Below, piece by piece: positions 8,772 to 16,478 of a stretch of 64,000 nucleotides of DNA. The notes under the pieces are model-generated. The model ran no database searches and had not been told where the DNA came from. It was given only the letters and a program-made list of their open reading frames with translations. Positions within the stretch are counted from its first letter, which is position 1, and each line of letters begins with the position of its first letter. Both the position numbers and the translations under genes were made by a program. Source of the stretch: Dinoroseobacter sp049800835 (lineage in GTDB: Bacteria; Pseudomonadota; Alphaproteobacteria; Rhodobacterales; Rhodobacteraceae); NCBI RefSeq assembly GCF_049800835.1, contig NZ_JBNAFU010000001.1:1116001-1180000 (forward strand), in the 5' to 3' direction.

Positions 8772-9011
8772 ATGACGAAACCGACCGATCCAGACAGACC
8801 CTCCTCGTTGCGGGCGTTCGTGACACTCGCGCGGGACCGGGTGGCGCGGGTCGTCCCACCTGGCTTTCGCTGGCTGGTCGGCGTCTTGTTGATGCTTGGT
8901 GGCGTGCTGGGGTTTCTGCCGATCCTTGGGTTTTGGATGATCCCGCTCGGGCTCGCTGTCGCGGCGCTGGACGTCATGCCGCTCTGGCGCCGCTTGCGGA
9001 AACGGAGTTAG
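8772..9011 (+). CDS. Small membrane protein, PGPGW-like
   Basis: A 79-residue protein with a charged N-terminus and one hydrophobic hairpin (about residues 35-68, GVLLMLGGVLGFLPILGFWM then IPLGLAVAALDV), ending in basic residues LWRRLRKRS. The turn resembles the PGPGW family of small transmembrane proteins, whose function is unknown. The chosen start lies after a GC-rich leader; a frame extended by 15 codons is less likely. The stop overlaps the convergent DUF805 gene by 4 bases. Confidence 0.55.
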   Translation: MTKPTDPDRPSSLRAFVTLARDRVARVVPPGFRWLVGVLLMLGGVLGFLPILGFWMIPLGLAVAALDVMPLWRRLRKRS

Positions 9012-9412
9012 CCTTGGGGTGGCCAGTGGGGCCTTGGGCCGAACGCGTTGTCGCCCGGATCGCTGGGGCGGGTGAAGAAGTAGAGAAGCACCAGAAAACC
9101 CACAAGTGGGATAAGACCCAGCAACAACCACCACCCGCTGCGCCCGATATCATGCAACCGGCGGGCGCCGACAGCTACGTTGGGCAGGATCAACGCGAGG
9201 CTGGCCAGGAATGACAGAGGTTGCGACGGGTTTTCACCGGTTCCGTCGATCCCGAGGAGCGGGGCCACGACAAACGCATCCAGCACCCCGAGGCCAAGCA
9301 TGAGCAGAAAGATCGAGAGCGCCCACCACCAATAGGCCGGGCGTGAGTCCCTACCGGAAAAGGTCGCATAGTTCGACAGTGCGGATCGGACGGCGAGAGA
9401 GAGATTTTCCAT
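9008..9412 (-). CDS. DUF805 membrane protein
   Basis: A 134-residue inner-membrane protein. The N-terminal signature NYATFSGRDSRPAYWWW and the later GARRLHDIGRSGWW segment are diagnostic of DUF805, followed by LLLGLIPLVGFLVLLYFF and a PGDNAFGP tail. Three to four membrane segments are visible. The molecular role of the family is unknown. It lies 18 bases downstream of a small lipoprotein gene on the same strand and may be cotranscribed with it. Confidence 0.9.
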   Translation of the reverse strand: MENLSLAVRSALSNYATFSGRDSRPAYWWWALSIFLLMLGLGVLDAFVVAPLLGIDGTGENPSQPLSFLASLALILPNVAVGARRLHDIGRSGWWLLLGLIPLVGFLVLLYFFTRPSDPGDNAFGPRPHWPPQG

Positions 9413-9430
9413 GGCGTACCTCGTTATACC

Positions 9431-9667
9431 TCAGTTCGTGAGTGCGCCGAGCCCCGATGTGTCCATGCCGTCCACGGTTTCCTGTGCGATACGGTCGAAG
9501 TCCTGAGACTGCTCGATCTCGCGCTGCATTTCGGCCGCCTCCATGTCACGGACAACCTCTTCGGACAGCGCCTCGGCCTCTTCGTCGCTCAGACCACACC
9601 CGGCAAGCAACAGGGCGCCCAACACGGCGGCAAGTCGCACAGTACCAGACATCGCATCAGGTTTCAT
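9431..9667 (-). CDS. Small lipoprotein
   Basis: A 78-residue protein with a lipobox (LLLAGC) near residue 20. The mature part is acidic and predicted helical (DEEAEALSEEVVRDMEAAEM), ending TSGLGALTN. The ATG is preceded by GGAG at 7 bases. A longer frame reaches further upstream, but the signal sequence fixes this start. No family is recognised. Confidence 0.65.
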   Translation of the reverse strand: MKPDAMSGTVRLAAVLGALLLAGCGLSDEEAEALSEEVVRDMEAAEMQREIEQSQDFDRIAQETVDGMDTSGLGALTN

Positions 9668-9739
9668 GTGGCACTCCGGGCGGTTGAAGATGTCACGATA
9701 TGTAGAGCCGAACACGCGTAAAGGGTCAAGCAGCGTGGC

Positions 9740-9982
9740 TCAAAGCGTGTTGTGCGCGCCGTCACATAACGGGGCGGTCGCAGTGGCCTTGCAGCCGCAA
9801 AAGAACAGCCGCTTGTCCTCGGTCGCCTCGTACTTCATCGGGGCAAGCCCGGTCTCCTTGTGCGAGCCGTCGCAAAAGGGTTGCGTGTCGGAGCGCCCGC
9901 ACGTGCACCAGAAATACGTCTTTCCGGCGGTCACTTCGACAGGGTACGGGCCTTTTTGCGCGATAATGGGGGCGTCTGCCAT
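9740..9982 (-). CDS. Double CDGSH iron-sulfur domain protein
   Basis: An 80-residue soluble protein with two CDGSH zinc-finger-type motifs. The first is CTCGRSDTQPFCDGSH (about residues 26-41). The second is CGCKATATAPLCDGAH (about residues 62-77). Each would bind one [2Fe-2S] cluster through three Cys and one His, giving a redox or cluster-transfer protein like bacterial relatives of mitoNEET/Miner2. The second motif has Ala in place of Ser, which is common. The length is normal for the tandem type. It appears to stand alone. Confidence 0.93.
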   Translation of the reverse strand: MADAPIIAQKGPYPVEVTAGKTYFWCTCGRSDTQPFCDGSHKETGLAPMKYEATEDKRLFFCGCKATATAPLCDGAHNTL

Positions 9983-10112
9983 GGGAACCTCTTGCGTTGG
10001 TATCCATCACGTAGCTTTGCAGCCGCCGGCGTCGAGGGCTGGGGCCGATGGTGTGGCCACAGCCCGAAGCCGTGCGTTCCGGGACCTTCGGACCAACAGG
10101 GCGCGGGGCCTC

Positions 10113-10439
10113 TCAAAGGTTCGGGCATTCCTTTCGGGCGATGGCCCGGATCCGCCCCTCTTCCTGACGTCTGGGGTTCCCGTAGCCCACGTTCCGCGCA
10201 GTGGTGCGCGGTCGTGGACCCGCCGTGCGGGCGGATTTGATGGCGGTCAAAGCAGACAGGGACAGGTTTTGAATGCATTCATCCGAAACGCCTGCCCTGC
10301 GCATGGAAGACGTGAGTTGGGCGCGCAATTGCTCGGTGCCGGCATTGGTGCCGGGGGCGGTGGTGGTTTCGCACCCGGCAAGAAACATGACGGCCAGTCC
10401 TGCGGTAAGTGAGCATGCTTTCTTCAAGACGGACCTCAT
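10113..10439 (-). CDS. Small lipoprotein, conserved Cys pair
   Basis: A 108-residue protein beginning MRSVLKKACSLTAGLAV with lipobox FLAGC near residue 23. A Thr-rich linker and a helical basic domain follow, containing one Cys in SDECIQNLS and one in ARKECPNL that could pair. The start is fixed by the signal sequence. No family is recognised. Its 5' side faces the DUF4389 gene on the same strand. Confidence 0.6.
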   Translation of the reverse strand: MRSVLKKACSLTAGLAVMFLAGCETTTAPGTNAGTEQLRAQLTSSMRRAGVSDECIQNLSLSALTAIKSARTAGPRPRTTARNVGYGNPRRQEEGRIRAIARKECPNL

Positions 10440-10533
10440 TTGACGACGGGGCGCTGCCCAGCCTGCGGCTTGCGGAACACTCTGGCAAGTCAACTCTTGG
10501 CGAAACAGCATGCGCAAGGAAGCGGCCGCGAGG

Positions 10534-10842
10534 CTAATCGAGGTCGGTCCAGGGCCACGGTTTGACCTCGGACGCGGCGGTCTGATAGCGCGCGGCCTTG
10601 GCGATCCAGATGCCCAGATCGGTGCCAAACTCTGACAATCGCGCGTTGGGCTGGCGGTTGTTGACCAGCATGATCACAAACTGAATGACCGTCAGCGCGG
10701 TGAGAACAGTCGAAGCAAGGCTGAGCATCAGCGCTATCAGCACCACGTGCACAAGGCGCATCCCCATGTTGTCCTGCGCGCCGGGATCGGGCTGTTCACC
10801 GTGAATGCGCCCTGAAACCTTGTCTTCATCGCTTGATGTCAT
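10534..10842 (-). CDS. DUF4389 membrane protein
   Basis: A 102-residue protein with a polar N-terminus, one long hydrophobic region (about residues 30-60, HVVLIALMLSLASTVLTAL then TVIQFVIMLV) and the DUF4389 signature NARLSEFGTDLGIWIAKAARYQT followed by a PWPWTDLD tail. The family consists of small inner-membrane proteins of unknown role, often called lipase-like in error. It lies 30 bases downstream of the Gfo/Idh/MocA gene's 3' end on the same strand. Confidence 0.8.
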   Translation of the reverse strand: MTSSDEDKVSGRIHGEQPDPGAQDNMGMRLVHVVLIALMLSLASTVLTALTVIQFVIMLVNNRQPNARLSEFGTDLGIWIAKAARYQTAASEVKPWPWTDLD

Positions 10843-10872
10843 CGTCGCGCCCCCGTGTTTGTCAGCAAGAGT

Positions 10873-11841
10873 TTATACCGGGGGATTGGCCACTGCATAG
10901 ACCGCATCAAGCGCCGTCTGCGTCCCGGTCGCGTCTGCAAGAGACCAGGGGAAAGGCGCCTCCCCGCGCAAGGCCGCGCCGAAAGCCTCGACTTGCAGGA
11001 TGTAATGATCGACACCCGGAAACCGCTCGACCCGCAGACCGTTTGCGTCGGACAAGTGGATTTGCGCCTCGGCAAAACTGCCCGGATTGAACGGGGCGGG
11101 CATGTGAATTTCCCCGTCTGTGCCATGAAACGTCATGCTCTGCCGCTTGGCCATGCGCATGGAGACGAGGATATTGAGTTGCGCCCCCGCAATCCCGGCG
11201 CGCACCTGAGCTGTCGCATCGACCCCGTCCTCCCACTTGATCTGGGCGGACGTGATCGTCGGCTCAGCCGCCAACGCATACCGCGCAGCGCCCATCGGAT
11301 AGACCCCGACATCCGGCAAGCCGCCGCCACCCGTTTCGGCACGATTGCGGATGTTTCCCGGATCCGAACGGTTGTCGTAGGTGAACGTGCCGTCGATCTG
11401 GAGGATCTCGCCTATCGCACCGCTCTGGATCAACGCGCGTACACGGTGCCATTGCGGGTGATGTACGATCATGTACGCCTCTGCCGCCAACAGCCCCGTC
11501 TCTGCCTGGGCAGCAACCAGGGGGTCAATGTCGGCCGCTCTGAGGGCGAGTGGCTTTTCAATCAGCACCGGTTTGCCGGCATGCAGCGCCTTGACGCCCC
11601 AAGGCACATGGAGGGTATGCGGCAATGGGACATAGACCGCGTCGATCTGCGGATCTGCCAACAGCGCGTCGTAGCTGTCATGTACACGGATGTCCGGGCA
11701 GAAATCGAACAGCGCTGCCTTGGCCGGGGTCCGCGTGGCCACCGCATCCAGCACCGCGCCGCGTGCGCTGTGGATCGCCGGACCCATCGTGGTGCTGGCG
11801 AACCTGGATGCCCCCAGAATGCCCCACCGGATCGTCTTCAT
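10873..11841 (-). CDS. Gfo/Idh/MocA family oxidoreductase
   Basis: A 322-residue NAD(P)-dependent dehydrogenase probably acting on a sugar, inositol or related polyol. The Rossmann fold starts IRWGILGASRFAS (residues 4-16). The EKPLAL motif near residue 95, which holds the family's conserved Lys, and a C-terminal alpha/beta dimerisation domain follow. GGGLPDVGVYP is also typical. The ATG has a GGGGGAGG ribosome site 7 bases upstream. A LacI-type palindrome lies between the promoter region and the ribosome site, suggesting control by a carbohydrate-responsive repressor. Confidence 0.88.
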   Translation of the reverse strand: MKTIRWGILGASRFASTTMGPAIHSARGAVLDAVATRTPAKAALFDFCPDIRVHDSYDALLADPQIDAVYVPLPHTLHVPWGVKALHAGKPVLIEKPLALRAADIDPLVAAQAETGLLAAEAYMIVHHPQWHRVRALIQSGAIGEILQIDGTFTYDNRSDPGNIRNRAETGGGGLPDVGVYPMGAARYALAAEPTITSAQIKWEDGVDATAQVRAGIAGAQLNILVSMRMAKRQSMTFHGTDGEIHMPAPFNPGSFAEAQIHLSDANGLRVERFPGVDHYILQVEAFGAALRGEAPFPWSLADATGTQTALDAVYAVANPPV

Positions 11842-11860
11842 CAGAAATCCTCCCCCTGAC

Positions 11861-11874
11861 TGTTAGCGCCAACA
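11861..11874. promoter_or_regulatory. LacI-type operator upstream of the oxidoreductase
   Basis: TGTTAGCGCCAACA is a 14-base near-palindrome with the central GC and TGTTAGC-type arms of LacI-family operators; one arm position is mismatched. It is centred 27 bases upstream of the oxidoreductase ATG, where bound repressor would block transcription. No LacI gene lies in the window. Confidence 0.55.
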
Positions 11875-11910
11875 GTGCGGTCTGGAGCCTGATTTCGCAA
11901 GACCCGCGCA

Positions 11911-11942
11911 AAGAAAAGGGGCGCCGATGTCCGGCGCCCCTA
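11911..11942 (-). terminator. Intrinsic terminator of rpoH
   Basis: Read on the minus strand: an 8-bp perfect stem GGGGCGCC/GGCGCCCC with a 7-base loop, then TTTTCTTT. It lies 20 bases after the rpoH stop. Confidence 0.85.
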
Positions 11943-11962
11943 TGTCTCGGCTTGGGTTTACC

Positions 11963-12856
11963 TCAGGCGGTCATCAGGCCCTTCTCCCGGGCGAGGTCGC
12001 GCATGGCCTTTTGCAGCTTTTCAAAAGCACGCACCTCAATCTGGCGGATCCGCTCCCGGCTGACATTGTAGACCTCCGAAAGATCCTCCAGTGTCACCGG
12101 CTTGTCCTGCAAGCGCCGTTGGGTCAGGATATCCTTTTCGCGGTCGTTGAGGACATCCATCGCCTCGGCCAAGAGCTCGCGCCGGACATTCATTTCGTCT
12201 TTTTCTGCCAGATCGCTCGCCTGGTCGGCATCTTCGTCCTCAAGCCAGTCCTGCCATTCGGTGGCCCCTTCGCCGTCCGAACCGATCATCGCGTTAAGCG
12301 ACGCATCCCCCCCCGACAGACGCCGGTTCATGGAGATGACCTCGGTTTCGGTGACGTTCAGATCATTGGCAATGCGCGCGACGTTTTCCGGGCGCAGGTC
12401 GCCCTCTTCCAGTGCGCCGATGCGGTTCTTGGCCTTGCGCAGGTTGAAGAACAGTTTTTTCTGCGCGCTGGTCGTGCCGAGTTTCACAAGGCTCCAGGAC
12501 CGCAGGATGTATTCCTGAATGGAGGCGCGGATCCACCACATGGCGTAGGTCGCGAGGCGAAATCCTTTTTCAGGATCGAAGCGTTTGACAGCCTGCATGA
12601 GGCCCACATTGGCCTCCGAGATGACTTCTGCCTGCGGCAGGCCATATCCACGATAGCCCATGGCGATCTTGGCGGCCAAGCGCAGGTGCGACGTGACCAT
12701 CTTGTGAGCGGCTTCGGTGTCTTCGTTTTCGACCCAGCTTTTGGCAAGCATGTATTCTTCTTCGGGCTCCAACATGGGGAATTGCCGGATTTCCTGAAGA
12801 TAGCGGTTCAGACCCTGTTCCGGCGACGGGGCCGGGAGGTTGGTGTAATTCGCCAT
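11963..12856 (-). CDS. rpoH: RNA polymerase sigma factor RpoH (heat-shock, type I)
   Basis: A 297-residue sigma-70-family factor of the RpoH branch. Region 2 includes AHKMVTSHLRLAAKIAMGYRG and RLATYAMWWIRASIQEYILRS. The RpoH-box-like QKKLFFNLRKAKN follows near residue 130. Region 4 ends with VTLEDLSEVYNVSRERIRQIE. It resembles the RpoHI-type proteins of Rhodobacter and Rhizobium rather than the shorter RpoHII group. It directs transcription of chaperone and protease genes after heat or oxidative stress. A perfect AGGAGG site lies 6 bases before the ATG. A terminator follows. The gene upstream on this strand is the orphan gene, not rluD as expected. Confidence 0.95.
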   Translation of the reverse strand: MANYTNLPAPSPEQGLNRYLQEIRQFPMLEPEEEYMLAKSWVENEDTEAAHKMVTSHLRLAAKIAMGYRGYGLPQAEVISEANVGLMQAVKRFDPEKGFRLATYAMWWIRASIQEYILRSWSLVKLGTTSAQKKLFFNLRKAKNRIGALEEGDLRPENVARIANDLNVTETEVISMNRRLSGGDASLNAMIGSDGEGATEWQDWLEDEDADQASDLAEKDEMNVRRELLAEAMDVLNDREKDILTQRRLQDKPVTLEDLSEVYNVSRERIRQIEVRAFEKLQKAMRDLAREKGLMTA

Positions 12857-12909
12857 TAAATGCCTCCTCGTTGCAGCGCCAGTTTCGGGGCAGGCGCGTT
12901 GTTCCACCT

Positions 12910-12938
12910 AATATGTTAATCAGGTGTACATTGTTCAA
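12910..12938 (-). promoter_or_regulatory. Candidate rpoH promoter
   Basis: On the minus strand, TTGAAC and CATATT are spaced by 17 bases, about 50 bases upstream of the rpoH ATG. The -35 fits both housekeeping and RpoH-type consensus (it reads CTTGAA when shifted one base). This is an inference from sequence alone. Confidence 0.5.
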
Positions 12939-13097
12939 GGGCTGGTAGCGTCTGCGCCACCTCCCTATGGGATCAGGGCCGATATAAGAGAGGACAGCGC
13001 GCAACTGCAGCCTTGTGTCAGCGCTATCACGGGCTTGTGCAGGCTGTTACAGCGGCCCCGCCAGAAGTCTGCGAAAACTCGCCAAGGACCCGGCTGA

Positions 13098-14135
13098 CTA
13101 GACCCCAATCAGGGCTTTGACCTTTGCGGCGGCGTCTAGGATCGGCAACGCGGCTTTGCCAAGCGCTTGGGCCGTCTGAGCCAAACCGTCCAACTGGCCC
13201 TTCACCTTGGATTTACGCGGCGCATCCCGACCCACTTCACGGGCCAAACCTTCGGCATCAATGGCAAGGTCTTCGGTCGTGTCAGCGGGCAACGCCTCGC
13301 CGGTCTCCGCGATTGCCTTGATCAGATCCTGCACCGCCGCCTTCAGGTCATCATCAGCTGTGCTGGTGTTGATGTGTTTCAAGCTGTCTTTGATGGTGTC
13401 AGCGATTGCGATTGGTGCGGTGAATGTGTTGTTGTCGCCAATTTTCACTGTGATCACGGTTTGTCCCTTCACTGTCTTTTGATCCTCGATCTGCATGTTG
13501 GCCCACAGAAGCCATGACTGGGCATTTCGTATGAATGTCCGGGTAGCTTGAAGCCAGCTTGTCAGGTTGTCGACGCGAGCGGCGTGCTCTCGGTTGACCT
13601 GCCCCATGTTGCTGAACACTTCGACCGAATACTGGTTCAAATAAGATCCCTGGTGGAAACGCGTTTCCGAACGCCGTTGCGAGGTCACAAGGTCAAGCGC
13701 ATGTCCCGCGAGAGAGTCAGGTGTAGCGGGGGCTTTCGGCGGATCGACCCCACGGTTGGGCTTCAGATAAGACTTGAGGAACCAGTCAGTTAGCGAGGCA
13801 GAAAGGTCACGGGGATTATCGGCATCCCTCTCAGGAACGGCCCTTCCAAGAGGATCGTCGCAATAAAGCGCCGAGGTTGCCGATGCGTGCCGCTGCGTTT
13901 GATCGAGGCGTGGCCAGAGAGCCGAAATCTCTGACTCGATTGACGCGAGAGGGCCCTGAAGCCGCGCGACGGCTTTCGCGAGTTCGATGCCTTGCGCATT
14001 GATCTGACGGTCGTAGAAGTCCGTGCTCCCGAGGATATGTCCGCCAACCTGCTTTTGCGCAAACCGCCTGAACCGGTCGATGACAACTTCGGCCTCTGCA
14101 AGGGCTTCAAATGCAGTCGTGTATCTGTCGTTCAT
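13098..14135 (-). CDS. Orphan protein with a C-terminal effector-associated-like domain
   Basis: A 345-residue protein that I cannot place in a full-length family. Residues 1-200 are mostly helical, with no membrane segment and no enzyme motif. From about residue 225 the pattern changes to VKIGDNNTFTAPIAIADTIKDS, then acidic helices with DDLKAAVQDLIKAI, then APRKSKVKGQLDGLAQTAQALGKAALPIL. From memory this resembles C-terminal domains of some bacterial NACHT/TIR/protease signalling and anti-phage proteins, in which a beta hairpin is followed by helices. No nuclease, TIR, NTPase or protease partner is encoded beside it. G+C is lower than in its neighbours (30 of 60 bases at 13381-13440). It interrupts the usual rpoH-rluD neighbourhood, so recent acquisition is likely. 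Confidence 0.6.
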   Translation of the reverse strand: MNDRYTTAFEALAEAEVVIDRFRRFAQKQVGGHILGSTDFYDRQINAQGIELAKAVARLQGPLASIESEISALWPRLDQTQRHASATSALYCDDPLGRAVPERDADNPRDLSASLTDWFLKSYLKPNRGVDPPKAPATPDSLAGHALDLVTSQRRSETRFHQGSYLNQYSVEVFSNMGQVNREHAARVDNLTSWLQATRTFIRNAQSWLLWANMQIEDQKTVKGQTVITVKIGDNNTFTAPIAIADTIKDSLKHINTSTADDDLKAAVQDLIKAIAETGEALPADTTEDLAIDAEGLAREVGRDAPRKSKVKGQLDGLAQTAQALGKAALPILDAAAKVKALIGV

Positions 14136-14286
14136 CGGGACGCACTACAGACCTGTTCGAAATTGCTTTTCGTGCAGCCCGTCGAAAAAGGCGGCACAAC
14201 ACTTGAGAAAAAAGAAAATCAGCATCACAGATCGATACCGAGTTTCTGCCAATGGAATGAACGCGACGAAGCTATCACAAGTCGCA

Positions 14287-14314
14287 GTTTCAAAAAACCT
14301 TTTGTCTTTGAAAC
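14287..14314. repeat. Inverted repeat between rluD and the orphan gene
   Basis: GTTTCAAA and TTTGAAAC, 8-bp perfect arms with a 12-base AT-rich spacer, lie 3 bases after the rluD stop. It could form a weak terminator on the minus strand or mark an insertion junction. Confidence 0.4.
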
Positions 14315-14316
14315 GG

Positions 14317-15372
14317 TCATTGCCCTTTGCGGGCGGGCTCCGACAACACGTTGATCAACCGGGTCAGATCCTCGGGCAACGGAGCCTCGAAGGACAATGC
14401 CTGTCCGGTAACCGGGTGCGTGAAGCCGAGCGTGCGGGCGTGGAGCGCCTGCCGCGGAAAGGTGCGGGCGGCCTCGATTGCCGTGTCAGAAAACGCTTTG
14501 CTCGACAGTCGTTTGGGCCCGCCATAGGTGGGATCACCGATCAGTGCGTGGCCGATATGGGCAAGGTGTACGCGAATCTGGTGGGTGCGCCCGGTTTCCA
14601 GACGACAGCTCAGATGTGCCGCCCCGGCAGGCGTCCCGAACGTTGCCTCGCGCGTGGCGCGGGTGACCGCGTGACGCCCCTGCCCCGGCGCGCATACGGC
14701 CATGCGCTGGCGATCAGTGCGATGACGCGCGAGCGGGGCACGCACCACCAGCACGCCGCCCGGCTCGAACGTAACCCCCTGCAACCCGCGCAGGCGCGGA
14801 TCGGCCGCATCGGGAGCGCCATACACAAAGGCATCATAGACCCGTTGGGCCGAATGGGCGGCAAACTGGGCGGCAAGGCCCTGATGCGCCTGGTCGGACT
14901 TGGCCGCCACCAGAAGGCCGGAGGTGTCCTTGTCAATCCGGTGGACAATTCCGGGACGTGCCTGTCCGCCGATGCCAGACAACGCGCCCGCGCAGTGATG
15001 CATCAGTGCGTTTGCCAGCGTGCCACGCGGGCTGCCCGGCGCCGGGTGAACGACCATGCCCACCGGCTTGTTGATCACGATCAGGTCGGCATCCTCGTAG
15101 GCAATGTCGAGGGGGATGTTTTCGGGCACCAGATCGGTCGGCACCGGGGTGCCGAGGGTCAGGGTCAACGCATCCCCTTCGGACACGCGCGCCTTGGGCG
15201 AGGTCAGGATGTCAGTCCCGCGCGCAACGGCCCCATCTGCAATGAGCTTGGCCAGACGCGAGCGGCTCAGGCCCATCCCCTCTGGCACATCGCGGGCCAG
15301 CGCCTTATCAAGGCGCGGCGGGGGATCGGCGGCGATCGTGACCGTGAGCGTCTGATCAGAGGGGTCCGACAT
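14317..15372 (-). CDS. rluD: 23S rRNA pseudouridine synthase, RluA/RluD family
   Basis: A 351-residue enzyme that isomerises uridines in 23S rRNA. An S4 RNA-binding domain is at the N-terminus (LDKALARD then SRSRLAKLIADGAV). The catalytic domain has the family motif GIVHRIDKDTSGLLV, in which the Asp is the catalytic residue. The PLARHRTDRQRM and GRTHQIRVHLAHIGHALIGD motifs complete it. The start is the ATG that overlaps the ATG of the divergent DUF6476 gene. A longer upstream frame exists but lacks family similarity. Confidence 0.93.
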   Translation of the reverse strand: MSDPSDQTLTVTIAADPPPRLDKALARDVPEGMGLSRSRLAKLIADGAVARGTDILTSPKARVSEGDALTLTLGTPVPTDLVPENIPLDIAYEDADLIVINKPVGMVVHPAPGSPRGTLANALMHHCAGALSGIGGQARPGIVHRIDKDTSGLLVAAKSDQAHQGLAAQFAAHSAQRVYDAFVYGAPDAADPRLRGLQGVTFEPGGVLVVRAPLARHRTDRQRMAVCAPGQGRHAVTRATREATFGTPAGAAHLSCRLETGRTHQIRVHLAHIGHALIGDPTYGGPKRLSSKAFSDTAIEAARTFPRQALHARTLGFTHPVTGQALSFEAPLPEDLTRLINVLSEPARKGQ

Positions 15373-15691
15373 GCGCGAAGATGATCCTGACGAAGCGTTC
15401 GGGCCGGAGCCGGCCAATTTGCGGTTTCTGCGCCGCCTTGTGACGGTGCTGACACTGGTGATGATTGGCGGGCTTGTAACCGTGATCGCACTGCTTGTCA
15501 TCCGCCTGCAGGCCCCGGCACCGGCGGTCCCACAATTACCGGATACAATCTCGCTGCCAGCAGGGGTTTCGGCAGAGGCGGTCACCTTCGGCGCCGGCTG
15601 GGTGGCCGTGATCGCGGGCGACCGGATCCTCGTTTTCGACGCCGGCACCGGTGACCTGCGCCAAGAGGTTGTCGTGGACGGATTGCGCTGA
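15371..15691 (+). CDS. DUF6476 family membrane protein
   Basis: A 106-residue protein with an acidic N-terminus (REDDPDEAFGPEP), one transmembrane helix (about residues 22-46) and a periplasmic beta-rich tail with ISLPAGVSAEAVTFGAGWVA. This is the pattern of the Rhodobacterales DUF6476 family, of unknown function. Its ATG and that of rluD overlap on opposite strands within CATG, so each promoter must lie inside the other gene's coding region or both transcripts are leaderless. Confidence 0.8.
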   Translation: MREDDPDEAFGPEPANLRFLRRLVTVLTLVMIGGLVTVIALLVIRLQAPAPAVPQLPDTISLPAGVSAEAVTFGAGWVAVIAGDRILVFDAGTGDLRQEVVVDGLR

Positions 15692-15731
15692 CGCGTGAGG
15701 CCGTCGGCGAGGACATTTCGAGGCCTATGGC

Positions 15732-16421
15732 TCAGAGGAGCGTGCCGACCCAGTCGGGCACGGTTTGCGTGGCCGGGCCGTGGACCGCGCGGTGGAAGAG
15801 CGACGCCCCGTCGGAGGGCTCAAGGTTGATCTCCAGCGTCTCGATGCCTGCCGCGCGCGCCTCCTGGACGAACCCTGCGGCGGGGTAGACCTGGCCGGAG
15901 GTTCCGATGGCAACGAACAGACCGCAGGCGCTGAGTGCGGCATAAATCTCATCCATCCGGTACGGCATCTCACCGAACCAGACAATGTCTGGCCGCGTGT
16001 GCGGGCGGGTACAGGCCGGGCAAGGATCGGTCGGATGCATCTCGCGCGGGGCCGGCCAACGGTGCCCGCACGAGGCACAGAGCGCGCCGGTCAGCGCGCC
16101 GTGCATGTGGATGATGTCGCGCGTGCTGCCCGCGCGTTCGTGCAGATCATCTACATTCTGCGTGACGATCAGAACCTCGCCGGGGCGGGCCGCCTGAAGA
16201 CGCGCCAGAGCGTGATGTGCTGCATTCGGACCGGCGTCCAATGCATTGGCGCGCCGCGCATTGTAGAAGCCGTGCACCTTGGCCGGATCAGCCGCGAAGC
16301 CTTCGGGGGTTGCGACCTCCGACAGGTCATACTTGGTCCAAAGTCCGTCCTTGTCGCGAAACGTGCCAAGACCGCTTTCGGCGGAGACGCCCGCGCCGGT
16401 GAGGATCACGATGTCATACAT
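15732..16421 (-). CDS. cobB: NAD-dependent protein deacylase, sirtuin family
   Basis: A 229-residue class III sirtuin that removes acyl groups from lysines using NAD. The NAD site is GAGVSAESGLGTFR (residues 9-22), then TQNVDDLHERAG and catalytic His in HMHG. Zinc ligands are the Cys pairs CASC and CPAC. YNARRA near residue 53 is the Tyr-x-x-Arg of SIRT5-like enzymes that accept succinyl and malonyl groups, so desuccinylase activity is likely. The length is normal. Confidence 0.92.
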   Translation of the reverse strand: MYDIVILTGAGVSAESGLGTFRDKDGLWTKYDLSEVATPEGFAADPAKVHGFYNARRANALDAGPNAAHHALARLQAARPGEVLIVTQNVDDLHERAGSTRDIIHMHGALTGALCASCGHRWPAPREMHPTDPCPACTRPHTRPDIVWFGEMPYRMDEIYAALSACGLFVAIGTSGQVYPAAGFVQEARAAGIETLEINLEPSDGASLFHRAVHGPATQTVPDWVGTLL

Positions 16422-16478
16422 TGGCGTTCCGGAGGTCAGACCCTAGAATGCGGCGATCCTAACGGAGGAGCCATAGTG

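Noticed and set aside
10855..11859. 334-residue plus-strand frame opposite the Gfo/Idh/MocA gene
   Set aside because: The minus-strand protein has a full Rossmann and Gfo/Idh fold; the plus-strand product is an antisense shadow.
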